This document shows, piece after piece, positions 46,067 to 56,200 of a DNA stretch of 64,000 bases; the first letter of the stretch is position 1; every line of letters starts with the position of its first letter. Below the pieces are notes generated by a model. It saw nothing but the letters and a program-made list of their open reading frames with translations, searched no databases and was not told the origin of the DNA. The stretch spans positions 80,262 to 144,261 of the forward strand of contig CAZSDP010000011.1 of the NCBI GenBank assembly GCA_964605665.1, given 5' to 3'. Source of the stretch: CAZSDP01 sp964605665 (GTDB taxonomy: Bacteria > Planctomycetota > UBA8108 > UBA1146). Made by a program: the position numbers and the translations under genes.

Positions 46067-47173
46067 TCACCGTTTCCGACCGAATCGCGCCCTCACAAAC
46101 AGAGTCCGCTCCGGGTTGATCGACGCATCGGTGGTGATGACGATCTTTCCGCTCAGAAACACCTCTTTGCGATAGGCGGGGAGACGGACCTCAACGACAT
46201 AGGAACTCCCCTCGACCACCGGAATGACTTCGGCCTCGAAGGCACCTTCTGGCAAATCGAGGAGTTGCACTCCAAGAACCTGGAACGACCGGTCTTCTGA
46301 TCGCGAGCGAAGCATGATCTGTTTGACGACCGGGGGGGAGCCTTCGATCAGAAGAGGGTCCGTATCGCGATTACCAAATTGAATCGCATTGGCGGGTTGA
46401 ACATCGATCGGATCCCAATGCTCGATATTCACCCACTGACCCACTTGGATCTGGCGACCGTCGTCTACCCCGATCAAGAAGTCGAGCGGATCGCGAACGC
46501 TTCCGGGTTCAGTCGCGGCCGGGATTTTGAGGGTCAATTCGTATTCCCCGATGTCGAGGAGCAAGAACTCCTCGATCTCAAACTTCCCTTCCCGAGAAGC
46601 AGCTCCGAGTAACTCGAATCCATAACTGGACGAACCTCTCACCCGCACCTTCACCCGTTTCTCTTGATCATAGAGGCCGCCCACGACGATTTCCGCGGGA
46701 TCACTTTGATAGAGCTTGATCACCTCAGAAGTGAAAAAGAAGTCTCCCCGAGGAGCAAGAGGGTCATTTGTATCGAGGCGAATCCGCTTGCGACTGTCTC
46801 CAGGCTTGATCTTCTTGGAGTTGATTTCAAATCTCAGCTTGGCCTTCCCGCCCGCTGGAATGGACTGAGGAAAGTCCATGACCGTGGTGCAACCACAGGA
46901 TGGTGTGGCTTTCGTGATGATCAGCGGCCGGTCACCATCGTTGAAGACCTCGACTTCTTTCTCCACGATCTCGCCCTGCAAGAGATGTCCGTACTCAACT
47001 TCATTCTCAGCAAAGCGCAAACGAGGGGCCTGGGGAGTCTGCGCATTCTCGCGACTCTGCGAAAGACTATGCTGAAGCGCTGGAGCCGTCGCGCCGGTCG
47101 ACTCGGAAGCGAAGATCAAGACCGTCGAGACGAGGCACATGAAGAGCAGAATCAGGTCACGGTGCTGAGACAT
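46067..47173 (-). CDS. exported DUF1573 domain protein
   Basis: A 368-residue exported protein. A signal segment (LILLFMCLVSTVLIFASES) is followed by a DUF1573 domain: RFAENEVEYGHLLQGEIVEK, EVFNDGDRPLIITKATPSCGCT and FPQSIPAGGKAKLRFEINSK. The C-terminal half contains further Ig-like strands (AFEAEVIPVVEGSSYVVEV; FLSGKIVITTD). DUF1573 is an Ig-like module common in exported proteins of Bacteroidota and Planctomycetota; its function is not known. The conserved CGC may be structural or redox-active, which would suit the DsbD-like and redoxin neighbours. Confidence 0.87.
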   Translation of the reverse strand: MSQHRDLILLFMCLVSTVLIFASESTGATAPALQHSLSQSRENAQTPQAPRLRFAENEVEYGHLLQGEIVEKEVEVFNDGDRPLIITKATPSCGCTTVMDFPQSIPAGGKAKLRFEINSKKIKPGDSRKRIRLDTNDPLAPRGDFFFTSEVIKLYQSDPAEIVVGGLYDQEKRVKVRVRGSSSYGFELLGAASREGKFEIEEFLLLDIGEYELTLKIPAATEPGSVRDPLDFLIGVDDGRQIQVGQWVNIEHWDPIDVQPANAIQFGNRDTDPLLIEGSPPVVKQIMLRSRSEDRSFQVLGVQLLDLPEGAFEAEVIPVVEGSSYVVEVRLPAYRKEVFLSGKIVITTDASINPERTLFVRARFGRKR

Positions 47174-47459
47174 CGGGATCGATCCTTCCGATCGAAATTC
47201 TTCGGACAGTGGTGTCGACGCGCTGGTCCTTTACGAGAGGACCCTACGCTCCACCTGAACGAGAGAGAGCCTAAACGAGAGTGAGGTTGAGCAACGACCG
47301 AGAGGATCGACAGGGATCGCCAAGGCTCCCCTCCTCCTGAGAGGTTACTCGATGGGAGAGTATCCCCGCCAATCGCCGCTTAGGAAAGAGAGCCTGCATT
47401 CCAATTTCAATGGGCGAACCCGTAGTTCGTCTCCGAACGCCGAGAGAAGAGGCAGAGAA
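47174..47459. other. intergenic region between rmuC and the DUF1573 gene
   Basis: About 285 bases. It must contain the promoter of the DUF1573 gene (minus). No gene, strong hairpin or repeat is seen. Confidence 0.35.
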
Positions 47460-48938
47460 TCAGCGTGACCTCATCTCCTCGCTCTCGGTGTCGGGCAGCT
47501 CCCTTTGTTGGAGAATCGACCGATCCTCTGCAGCCACCTGAGAATCGCCAGAAGAGCGCGTTTCTGAGCCATTTTGTCCACTTCGATCGGACTGCTTACC
47601 AGCCACTTCGCGGGGCGAATCGGGATTGTCTTTCCCTCCGGAACCGTCTCCTGAGGGGGGTGCTTCCCTCAAAGCGCGGTCGATCTCCCCCAGATCGCCG
47701 AGCCGCTTCTGCCCCTCGGCGGTCGCTCCTAACTCTTCCACTCTTCTCCCCTGAGGAAGAATACGGGTCTGGTACGACCCGACCGCATCGTTGTAGCCAT
47801 CGAGGGCCTGGTGCAGTCCTTTACGGATCCGACCGAGGTGGTCGGCAAAGGTGACCAAGCGTCTCTGAAGCTCATTCGCTTCATCCCAGACCTTCTCGGC
47901 GTTCTTCGCCATCCGCTCCTGTTGCCAATAGACTCCGACAGTTCGCAAGAGAGCGATCAACGTCACGGGAGTCACCGGTAAGACTTTCTTTCGCAGTGCT
48001 TCTGCGTAGAGGTCAGGGGTGTGTTCGAGCGCGGCCGAGAGAATCGGTTCGGCGGGAACAAACATCACCGTGAAGTCGACTTCCCCGTCGAGCTGACTGG
48101 CATAGTCTTTCTTGGCCAACTCGAGAACTTTGTTTCTCACCGCAATCGCGTGAGCGGAAAGAGCGGACTTTCGACGATCAGGGTCTTCTTCGCGACAAGC
48201 GCTCTCATAATCGACAAAGGGAACCTTGGCATCGACGGGAATCAAACCTCCACCGGGAAGCTTCACCACCAAGTCGGGCCGATTCCCCGCACGATCGGTC
48301 TGCTGCTCGGTAAAGTCGCAATGCTCAGTCATCCCCGCGAATTCAACGATGTTGCGCAGTGCAAGCTCACCCCAGCGCCCTCTTGCTTGAGAACTCCCTC
48401 GAAGGGCGGTCGCAAGGGCATTCGAATTCCGCCCGAGATCGAGGGTCGTCGTCGCCAATTGCTCCAACCGTTGACGTAGTTCACCGTATGCTTCTTGACG
48501 CTTCTGCTCGATCTCGTTGGTGAACTTCCCGAGTTTCTCCAGACCCTCTCCTAGAGGCTTCACCAGATGTTCTATTGCCTGTTGTCGCTTTTCGAGTTCC
48601 TGGCTGTGCTGGGTCTCAGTCTTCGAGAATTTCGCTGTCGCCAACTTGAGAAATTGCTCACTACTCGAATTCAGCGCATCGGAAGCGAGCGCACGAAAGG
48701 TCTTTTCGAGTTCTTGAGCGCGCGCTTCGTCATCGAGTCGAGCTGTTTCCAATGCGGCGCGCGTAGCACGCTCATGGGCGAGTGACTCTTTCGTTTCACC
48801 ATGGGCCTTGCGCTCAGATTCTAAGTCTCGAGCAGCGATCTCCTGAGCTTGACGACTCCAGCGCGCCATCCAGTATCGAACCGCTATCCCGCCGACCATC
48901 AAACCGATGAGCGCCCAGAGAGCTTCCTTCATCTCCAT
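47460..48938 (-). CDS. rmuC: DNA recombination protein RmuC
   Basis: A 492-residue protein: an N-terminal membrane anchor (LWALIGLMVGGIAVRYW), a long charged coiled coil (about 25-180), and the RmuC nuclease-like core with RGSSQARGRWGELALRNI, GMTEHCDFTEQ, DLVVKLPGGGLIPVDAKVPF and FVPAEPILSAALEH. RmuC limits inversions and rearrangements at short inverted repeats in E. coli. The C-terminal 80 residues are Ser/Gly/charged and probably disordered, an extension over typical lengths. Confidence 0.93.
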   Translation of the reverse strand: MEMKEALWALIGLMVGGIAVRYWMARWSRQAQEIAARDLESERKAHGETKESLAHERATRAALETARLDDEARAQELEKTFRALASDALNSSSEQFLKLATAKFSKTETQHSQELEKRQQAIEHLVKPLGEGLEKLGKFTNEIEQKRQEAYGELRQRLEQLATTTLDLGRNSNALATALRGSSQARGRWGELALRNIVEFAGMTEHCDFTEQQTDRAGNRPDLVVKLPGGGLIPVDAKVPFVDYESACREEDPDRRKSALSAHAIAVRNKVLELAKKDYASQLDGEVDFTVMFVPAEPILSAALEHTPDLYAEALRKKVLPVTPVTLIALLRTVGVYWQQERMAKNAEKVWDEANELQRRLVTFADHLGRIRKGLHQALDGYNDAVGSYQTRILPQGRRVEELGATAEGQKRLGDLGEIDRALREAPPSGDGSGGKDNPDSPREVAGKQSDRSGQNGSETRSSGDSQVAAEDRSILQQRELPDTESEEMRSR

Positions 48939-49182
48939 GATGCAACTTTCACGCTGTGTCCGCTGGTTTACTCCGGGTGGATTGCGCTCAGATCAACAGA
49001 TCTGAAATGCTCTCGGTTCAACGTTGCAGCTCGAACGATAGCGCATCCTCCGGATCGACTCCACTGAGCCGAATCACCCATCTCGACCGAACCGAAAACT
49101 CGCGAGCTGAGCATCTCGTCTCGCTGAAAACTCGTGGTCGCTTCAAACGGGAGCGGTGATTCGATCGGTCAAGAATTCAGAA

Positions 49183-49207
49183 GAGAGCCGTCAAAGGGAC
49201 GGCTCTC
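49183..49207 (-). terminator. hairpin within the long intergenic region
   Basis: A perfect 10-bp stem GAGAGCCGTC / GACGGCTCTC with a 5-base loop, about 245 bases upstream of rmuC. On the minus strand it is followed by TTCTGAATTCTT, a weak U-rich tail. It does not follow any annotated gene. Confidence 0.5.
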
Positions 49208-49454
49208 GCCAAACTGCGTGAGAAATTCCTGTACTCATCGCTTCGTCTGTCGCTGAAAGGTGGATGGTATGTAATGAGTCGCGATCGGGAGCGCCGCACG
49301 TCGCCTCATTGATCACAAACCCCCGATTGCCGGGAAATGACGAGGATGGGCAGCGTCGTGTCAATTTAACAAACCCCATTCTGTATCGCGCCGAGTTGGA
49401 GAGCAGAATCGATGCAGCCAGCTCTCCCTATGGATCTGTCGCGCCCCTATCCAA

Positions 49455-49484
49455 TTGCGAACTGGCCGATTTGCTCTGTATAGT
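49455..49484 (+). promoter_or_regulatory. possible sigma70-type promoter
   Basis: TTGCGA at 49455-49460 and TATAGT at 49479-49484, separated by 18 bases, upstream of the DUF1800-DUF1501 operon. Found by eye only; planctomycete promoter consensus may differ. Confidence 0.35.
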
Positions 49485-49746
49485 GGGGTCGGGAAGGTTT
49501 CCCTGGGCTCGATGAGAGAACAGACATTTTGTCGGCGATCGTCCCCGCCAGGCGCACTTCGTCGACTCGGCTCCACTCCAAGGACCCAGCATCCGCAGCT
49601 CGGGAACCGGGGAGTTCAGGAGTACGAAGGTCAGCGCATCAAATCGCATGCTCATGAATTGAAAAGAATCGCTGCGGCGCTCTCTCGAACTGATTGCTGA
49701 GAGAGCACCGGAATGCAGGACCCCAATCCAAGTTAGGAGACGAGTC

Positions 49747-51657
49747 GTGATTCGATCACCTGCCAGATGGAAGATATTGCTCCTTGTCGCAGGCATTTTT
49801 GCCGGTGGAGCCTATATCGGACCCGACTCTCTGGTGGCGCAGCCAACGCCGTCGCCGGGACCTGGCGTTTCAGTTCCGTTCATTCGGGGGGATGCCAACG
49901 GCGACGAAACGACCGATATCGCCGACTCGATCCGGATTCTCAGCCATCTCTTTCAAGGAATCCCTCTGACCTGTCTGGACTCCGGCGATGTGAACGACGA
50001 TGAGGTTGTCGACATCGCAGATCCGATTACCCTCTTTGGGTACCTCTTCCAGCAGAGTGCTCCTCCCCCCGCCCCCTGGCCTGAGTGCGGACAAGACCCG
50101 ACAGAGAGCGACACTCTCAGTTGTTTCTCGTTCCCAATCTGCCCCACCACACTCACTGATCGAGCCACCGCAGCTCACATTTTGCGGCGGATCGCCTATG
50201 GTGGAACTCTCGCGGAAGTCACCGATCTAGAAACGATCGGAGCTGACGAGTTCATTCTTGAGCAACTCGATCCACTTTCGATTCCCGAGAACCCCACGGT
50301 CGATGCGATGATCGCCACGGTTCCAATTTCTTCGAACTACGCAAACTACTACCGTCATGTCCTCTTCCGAGGGCGTTACTCAGCACGACAACTGCTCGAG
50401 CAGATGACCGACTTCTGGTCGAACCACTTCAATACCTACTTCTGGACCGTCCGCAGCTATCTGCGCGACGATATCGACGGTGGTTCAGTCTACGACGAGA
50501 ACGGCGCTCGGATCGCCGCGATGCTCCAAGAGGCGCTCGAAGATCAAGTGTTGCGCGACAACGCTCTTGGGTTCTTCGAAGACCTGGTTCTGACGAGTGC
50601 GACCAGCCCAACGATGTTGATCTACCTCGACAACGTCTCCAATGTGGCAGGCAATCCCAATGAGAACTATGCGCGGGAATTGCTCGAACTCCATACCGTG
50701 GGAGTCAACGGGGGATACACCCAAGCTGACATCGAAGAGCTCGCTCGCTGTTTCACGGGGTGGACGATTCAGAAGGTGAATCCTGCCGACTACGGAGATC
50801 CATTCGCACCGGCGCTTCCCAATGATGACCCATCGGGCATCTTCAGCTTCAAGTTCGATCCCGCGACTCATGACTATGGACAGAAGCAGCTCTTCTCGAG
50901 CATGGGTATCCCTCTGACAATCCCTCAGAGAGCGGCAGGAAGCGTCGATGGAGTCTTAGACGGTTTCGAAGTCATCGCGCACCTCAGCAACTCGAGCCTG
51001 ACCGCGGAATATGTTTCGTCCAAGCTGATTCAGAAGTTTGTCACCGACGATCCTCCGCCAGCGTTGATCGCAGAGTGCATCGGCACCTGGCTCTCAACCG
51101 GCGGGAACATGCGCGATGTGATGGAAACGATCCTCTTCAGTCCAGAATTCCGCGGGTTGACCTACCGATTCGGAAAAGTCAAAACGCCGATGGAGAACCT
51201 GCTCTCTACGGTGCGAACCCTTGAGGGTGAGACCACCAACGCCCAGCAAATCATCAACGCCCTCAGTCGCCTCCAGCACATCCCCTTGAACTTTGGAACC
51301 CCCGATGGGTATCCGGAACTCGGTGACGACTGGATGGGAACCGCGAAATTGGTCGATACGATCCACTTCAATCAGATCGTCTACGAAGGCTCGAGCCAGC
51401 TCTCTTACACCCCTCGCGACATTCAGATCGCTGCGAACATCGACGAAAATGATCCCGATGTGGTCGTCGACTTCTGGCTCGAGTTCATGTTCCCGGGTGG
51501 CTATAACGAGCTCGACCGAGGAATCGCATATACCTTCTTCACCACTGACGATAACGGCGTGCCTTTGGCCTTGAGCAATGTCACGGTCACATACGAAATT
51601 CAACTACGAAAATTCTTGGCCTTTCTCCGTTCTTGGCCACAGGCGATGAAGCAATAG
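49747..51657 (+). CDS. exported DUF1800 protein with N-terminal dockerin-like repeats
   Basis: A 636-residue exported protein. Signal peptide ends near DSLVAQ. Residues about 40-125 carry two dockerin-like repeats (RGDANGDETTDIADSIRIL and NDDEVVDIADPITLFGYLF). From about 140 it is a DUF1800 protein: TAAHILRRIAYGG, QMTDFWSNHFNTYFWTVR, ENYARELLELHTVGVNGGY and ELARCFTGWTI. DUF1800 genes nearly always precede a DUF1501 gene, as here (9-base gap). Role unknown; export as a pair is likely. GTG 49747 has a TTAGGAGA ribosome site. Confidence 0.9.
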   Translation: MIRSPARWKILLLVAGIFAGGAYIGPDSLVAQPTPSPGPGVSVPFIRGDANGDETTDIADSIRILSHLFQGIPLTCLDSGDVNDDEVVDIADPITLFGYLFQQSAPPPAPWPECGQDPTESDTLSCFSFPICPTTLTDRATAAHILRRIAYGGTLAEVTDLETIGADEFILEQLDPLSIPENPTVDAMIATVPISSNYANYYRHVLFRGRYSARQLLEQMTDFWSNHFNTYFWTVRSYLRDDIDGGSVYDENGARIAAMLQEALEDQVLRDNALGFFEDLVLTSATSPTMLIYLDNVSNVAGNPNENYARELLELHTVGVNGGYTQADIEELARCFTGWTIQKVNPADYGDPFAPALPNDDPSGIFSFKFDPATHDYGQKQLFSSMGIPLTIPQRAAGSVDGVLDGFEVIAHLSNSSLTAEYVSSKLIQKFVTDDPPPALIAECIGTWLSTGGNMRDVMETILFSPEFRGLTYRFGKVKTPMENLLSTVRTLEGETTNAQQIINALSRLQHIPLNFGTPDGYPELGDDWMGTAKLVDTIHFNQIVYEGSSQLSYTPRDIQIAANIDENDPDVVVDFWLEFMFPGGYNELDRGIAYTFFTTDDNGVPLALSNVTVTYEIQLRKFLAFLRSWPQAMKQ

Positions 51658-51666
51658 GAGGCTACG

Positions 51667-53043
51667 ATGACACCGATGAATCGACGCGGATTTTTGAGAA
51701 TCGGCGGCGCGGGTCTCGCCCTCGGCGCCCTCTCACCTGTGGTCGGCAATCCGTTTCTCTCGAACAAACTGCATGCTGCTGGCGGCAACGGCAATCCGAA
51801 GAAGATGATGATCGTCTTCCTCCGTGGTGGTAACGACGGCGTCAACACCGTCATTCCTCACGGCGACAGCACCTACAATCAGGTCGAGCGGCCGACGTTG
51901 TACATTCCTCCGACCGCCTCCATCGACTTGAATGGCTTTGCAGCCCTGCATCCTCAGATGGGCCTCATGAAAGAGGTCTACGATACGGGTGATCTCGCAG
52001 TGATCCACAGAGTGGCTTACGACAACCAGTCGAGGTCACACTTCACCAGTCAGCAGCTGTGGGAGAACGCTCACCCGGCGGGGGGCGGTAATGAGGATAT
52101 CGAAGAAGGTTGGGTCAATCGGCTACTCGCCAACGACCCAGTTCTTTCCAGCTCACCTCTCTCGGGGATCAGCATCTCCAACAACCAACAGGTTGCATTC
52201 CGAGGTGACTACCCCCTGGTACACATGCGTAACATCGAGGGTTACCAGCTCGGCACCAACCCAGTCGATCTGAAGATGGTGGGTGCGGCGCCAGGCGGCG
52301 GAAGTGACGGGTCCGGACTCTTGGGGGTCTACGGTCGTAGTCCTGATTCTGCAGACTACGATGCGAAACTCAGAGGCATCGGAATGACCATGGCATCGAG
52401 CCTCGATGCTTTGACTGCCGCAGGTGTCGATGAAGATGCTTACGTCCCAGCAAATGGCGCGTTCTATCCCGACTCGACCAACACCGATGGCTTCAGCAAC
52501 CGATTGCGAACGTTCTTCAGACAAGTGAAGAACGGCGCGCAGTTGCTCAAGGAAACCGATAGTCGAATCGTCGGAGTGGAGCTGGGTAGCTTTGACACGC
52601 ATTCCAATCAGCAGGTCGCTAACGGCGCGCATGCGGACAATGTGCGAGGTCTCTCCCGCGCTCTTCACTCTCTGCGACTCGATCTGACCGATGTGAACAA
52701 CAACATTTGGGACGACACTCTGATCCTAATCGTGAGTGAGTTCGGTCGAACAAGTCGAGAAAACGGCAGCCAAGGTACCGATCATGGTGAAGCGAGCTGC
52801 GTCTTTATCGCTGGCGGCGGAATCAATGGCGGAACCTACAACTGTGACGCGTTGACCTGGTCCGATGGCGATATGTTCTCATGCTGCAACAACCGTTACG
52901 TTGCTCAGAGATCGAGCTTCCTGACCATCTACGCGGAAATCATCGATCGCCACTTCAGCCAACCAGGGCTCCTCGACACCGTGATTCCAGCCTGGTCCAC
53001 CTATGTGGGTCCACAGTACGACTACGTTGGTTTCATGGTCTGA
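51667..53043 (+). CDS. DUF1501 family protein with Tat-like signal
   Basis: A 458-residue protein. The N terminus has a twin-arginine pattern (MNRRGFLRIGGAGLALGAL), suggesting Tat export in folded form. The DUF1501 (sulfatase/alkaline-phosphatase-like fold) features are MIVFLRGGNDGVNTVIPHGD, LAVIHRVAYDNQSRSHFTSQ, LGSFDTHSNQ and ILIVSEFGRTSRENGSQGTD, with candidate metal ligands among these Asp and His residues. Substrate unknown. Coupled with the DUF1800 gene upstream (AGGAGG ribosome site in the 9-base gap) and followed by a strong terminator. Confidence 0.92.
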   Translation: MTPMNRRGFLRIGGAGLALGALSPVVGNPFLSNKLHAAGGNGNPKKMMIVFLRGGNDGVNTVIPHGDSTYNQVERPTLYIPPTASIDLNGFAALHPQMGLMKEVYDTGDLAVIHRVAYDNQSRSHFTSQQLWENAHPAGGGNEDIEEGWVNRLLANDPVLSSSPLSGISISNNQQVAFRGDYPLVHMRNIEGYQLGTNPVDLKMVGAAPGGGSDGSGLLGVYGRSPDSADYDAKLRGIGMTMASSLDALTAAGVDEDAYVPANGAFYPDSTNTDGFSNRLRTFFRQVKNGAQLLKETDSRIVGVELGSFDTHSNQQVANGAHADNVRGLSRALHSLRLDLTDVNNNIWDDTLILIVSEFGRTSRENGSQGTDHGEASCVFIAGGGINGGTYNCDALTWSDGDMFSCCNNRYVAQRSSFLTIYAEIIDRHFSQPGLLDTVIPAWSTYVGPQYDYVGFMV

Positions 53044-53072
53044 GAACCCGGTCAGCTGCAAGTCATGACAAC

Positions 53073-53110
53073 ACGGGCGCGATCGGCAGGCTGCCGATCG
53101 CGCCCGTTTC
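53073..53110 (+). terminator. terminator of the DUF1800-DUF1501 operon
   Basis: A perfect 15-bp GC-rich stem CGGGCGCGATCGGCA / TGCCGATCGCGCCCG, 3-base loop, followed by TTTCTC, 31 bases after the DUF1501 stop. Confidence 0.9.
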
Positions 53111-53144
53111 TCATGTTGAGCAACACAGCGGTCTTCAATCGATA

Positions 53145-53179
53145 AAAAGCCCCCGAGGCATTTGTCGATGCCTCGGGGG
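53145..53179 (-). terminator. terminator of the BNR-repeat protein gene
   Basis: A perfect 12-bp stem CCCCCGAGGCAT / ATGCCTCGGGGG with a 6-base loop; on the minus strand it is followed by CTTTTTATC. It lies just downstream of the convergent BNR-repeat gene, back to back with the DUF1501 terminator. Confidence 0.92.
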
Positions 53180-53205
53180 AATTTCCTCTTCGATGCGATC
53201 ACGAA

Positions 53206-56200
53206 TCAGATCGTCTCGTCCTCTTCCTGATCGTCTCCTTCGCCTTCCTCTTCCGACTGGAAGAACTCTTCCTCCAGATGCTCATACTCGGTCCAGGTCG
53301 GGTCTGGATACTCCGGATCGATTTGAACGGTGAGTGGCTGCTCTTGGCGTTGGCCATCGACTTCGAGAACCACTCGATAATCTCCTGCGGAGAGTCTCGG
53401 ACCGAAGCGGCGGAAACGACCCTGCTGGGGACCGCTTCCTTGTCGAGGCGCACGCCTTAAGTCCCACATCGCCTCATGCAGCCCTCGGCTCGTCTCTCCG
53501 TCCATTGTCGCGATGACTTCTCCTTCGAGACTCTCGATGAGGATCTTCACTTCTCTAACCCGTTCTCCGCCGATGGAGTAATTGATCCTCGCTCCATTCG
53601 GGGGGTTTTCGCCGACAAATCCGCGGGAGCTACCAGTTCGCAGACCGCTGCGCCACAAGACTGTAGTGTTCGGCTTGAACAGCTTTGCTCTCTCTTGAGG
53701 TGTCTCTTTCTTGATCTGTCGCAACGCAGTGACATCCGCGATCCAAAGACTGCGACCATGGGTGCCAGCGACGATCTCGCCCGCGGAGGGATGCAGCGCA
53801 AATGCGTGAACCGCAACGGTCGGCAATCCACCAAACTCGGTCCAACTCTTACCGCGATCGATTGAAGCCCAAGCTCCAAATTCTGTTCCGACATAGAGGA
53901 CATTCGGATTGTTCAAGTCTTCTGCGATGGTGCGTGTCGATCCAAAGGCTGGAAGATTGGCGACAATCGAAGTCCAGGTCGCTCCAAAGTCCTCAGTGAC
54001 AAAGAGGTAGGGAGCGTCATCGTCAGAGCGGTGTCCGTCGAGGCAAAGATAGGCTCTCCCATCTTCAAACCGGCTCGCCACGATTTCACTCACCCAAAGG
54101 GGATGATCCAGCAGCTCTGGGAGATTGGAAACGACGTCGACTTGACGCGATTCGTTCTCAGATTCGGAGTCGGCGTCAGCCCGTCGCGGGCGGCGGCGAG
54201 TGGGCCGCTCTCCTGTCGACTCGGCATCGGCAGCATCAGCTCCAGGCCGCCGTCCACCGCCGCCGGCACGTCCTCCCTCTTGGCCACGACCGCCTGCAGC
54301 ACCGCGGCCACCTCCAGCGCGCCGCGCGAATGCCTCAAGCTCTGCTTCGTCGATATACCCGTCAGAATCAGTGTCCACCCGATCGAACATCCGCTCTGCC
54401 ATCCGCTCCGGCACTTCATCGCGAGCAATCTTTCCATCACCATTGGCATCCATGTCACGGAATCGATCGATCATCTGCTGGCGACGCGGATTGATGGGTG
54501 GAGCCGGTGGATCATCGTCATCATCGTCAGATTGAGGTGGCAGAGCTTCCTGATCGAGGAAGTAAAAAATCTCTGAGCGCTGCACCATATCTTCTGACTT
54601 AACCCACTCCGGGAACATCAGGGCAGACCAATCATGGCCACCATTCCTCGTCACCCACAGTGCCCCGTCATCGGTACCGACGTAAAGGAGATCGGGATCA
54701 CGAGGGGATTGCGCCAAGGCCGTGGCGCTACCTTGGTCGGTAACCGTGATTTCAGGTGAGATCGCTCGAAGTTGGTTACCTCGATCCAAGGATCGGAAAA
54801 CGATGTTTCCCGCCACGTAGTAAATCTCTGGATTATGTTCGGAGAGCAGGAAGGGAGTTCGCCAGTTGAATCGATAGCGACTATTTCGCTGACCGCCAGG
54901 ACGTATTCTGGCTCGTTCACCAGTGGTCAGATGCCTTCGCCCCATCCCGCCATTTTGACTCTCGAAGTAGATCAGATCGGCATCGTCGGGATCGACAAGG
55001 CAGACAAATCCGTCACCACCACCGATCGAGATCCAATCCCAATTGGACGGACCTCTGTTGCCACGTGCACGACTTGGACCACCCCAAGAGCCGTTATCTT
55101 GTAAGCCTCCATACACGCGATAGTCTCGTTTTGGTCCTACGGTGACATGGTAGAACTGGCCAATTGCGACTTGGTTATGGTGCTCCCAATTCGCCATCCG
55201 GTCATAGGTGACGTAGACACCACCGTCATTACCCAAAATTTGATGGCGTCCGTCACGAGGATCAATCCAAAGAGCGTGGTGATCGACATGGACATTACCG
55301 CCCGCTCCATCACTACTGAAATTCAATCCACCATCGGTGGAGCGGTAGAGAGAGGTCCCTAAGACGTACACGTGATTTCGATCATTGGGATCGACACGAA
55401 TCTGGCTGTAATACATCGGTCGCGGGTTCACGCTGTTGATTCGGTTCCAGCTCTCCCCGCCATCCTCACTCAAGTACACCCCGCCATGTTCGTGTTCTTC
55501 TTTACCCTGCTGTCCCTGCAGATTTGGATTCTGCCCACCGAGGAATTGACGGAACGGGTTGCGATTGTTCCCCCGACCCGCTCCTGGACGGCCCCCTCGA
55601 CGGTTCTCCTGGTTCTCTTCCGCTTCTGGAATTGCCGCGAATTCGATTTCGATCTCCACAGTTTCACGGTCCCGAGAGACGACAAACGTGGCGTTCTCCC
55701 CGGCGACGTGACGTCGAATTGCTGTAAGCAGGTCTTGATATGAGTGCACGATCTGATCATCGACCGAAATCACGATATCGCCAACTTCGAGACCCGCTCG
55801 AACCGCGGGACCTTCGTCCCCCAATTGAGTGATCCTCGCTCCCACATCGGCGTTCTCGCCGGCGAGTCCAGCAAAGGGGGCGTTTTCTGGCATCTCCCCA
55901 ATCATCTCTGACTCCACGACCGCATAGATCACATTCGGATCTTTACGATAGAAGTCGAAGCCAATTCGCCCCATATGAACGGACGGAAGCCCCTTCTCGA
56001 GTCGACGCCAGTTCTTTCCACCGTCAGTCGTCTTGTAGATCCCAGCGTTGGCACCAAACTTGACTTCAGGATCGTTGGTGTCAAATCCTCCACGCTGACG
56101 CTGATAAGCACCAGCGATGAGCGTATCGGGATCGTCGGGATGCATTTGTAACTCAACAATGCCGGTCACCTCATCGAAGTAGAGCACCTTCGACCAAGTC

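Larger units (their letters stand above)
48939..49746. other. 808-base intergenic region upstream of the DUF1800 gene
   Basis: The longest non-coding stretch of the window. Frames on both strands here (for example 49191-49379 minus, 49428-49796 minus, 49264-49515 plus) show no recognisable protein sequence. It holds a strong hairpin at 49183-49207 and a plausible promoter at 49455-49484, which would give the DUF1800 transcript a leader of about 250 bases. It could encode a small RNA on the minus strand ending at the hairpin. Confidence 0.45.

Noticed and set aside
49428..49796. A 122-codon minus-strand ORF in the long intergenic region.
   Set aside because: It overlaps the signal peptide of the DUF1800 gene and shows no protein-like pattern or ribosome site.
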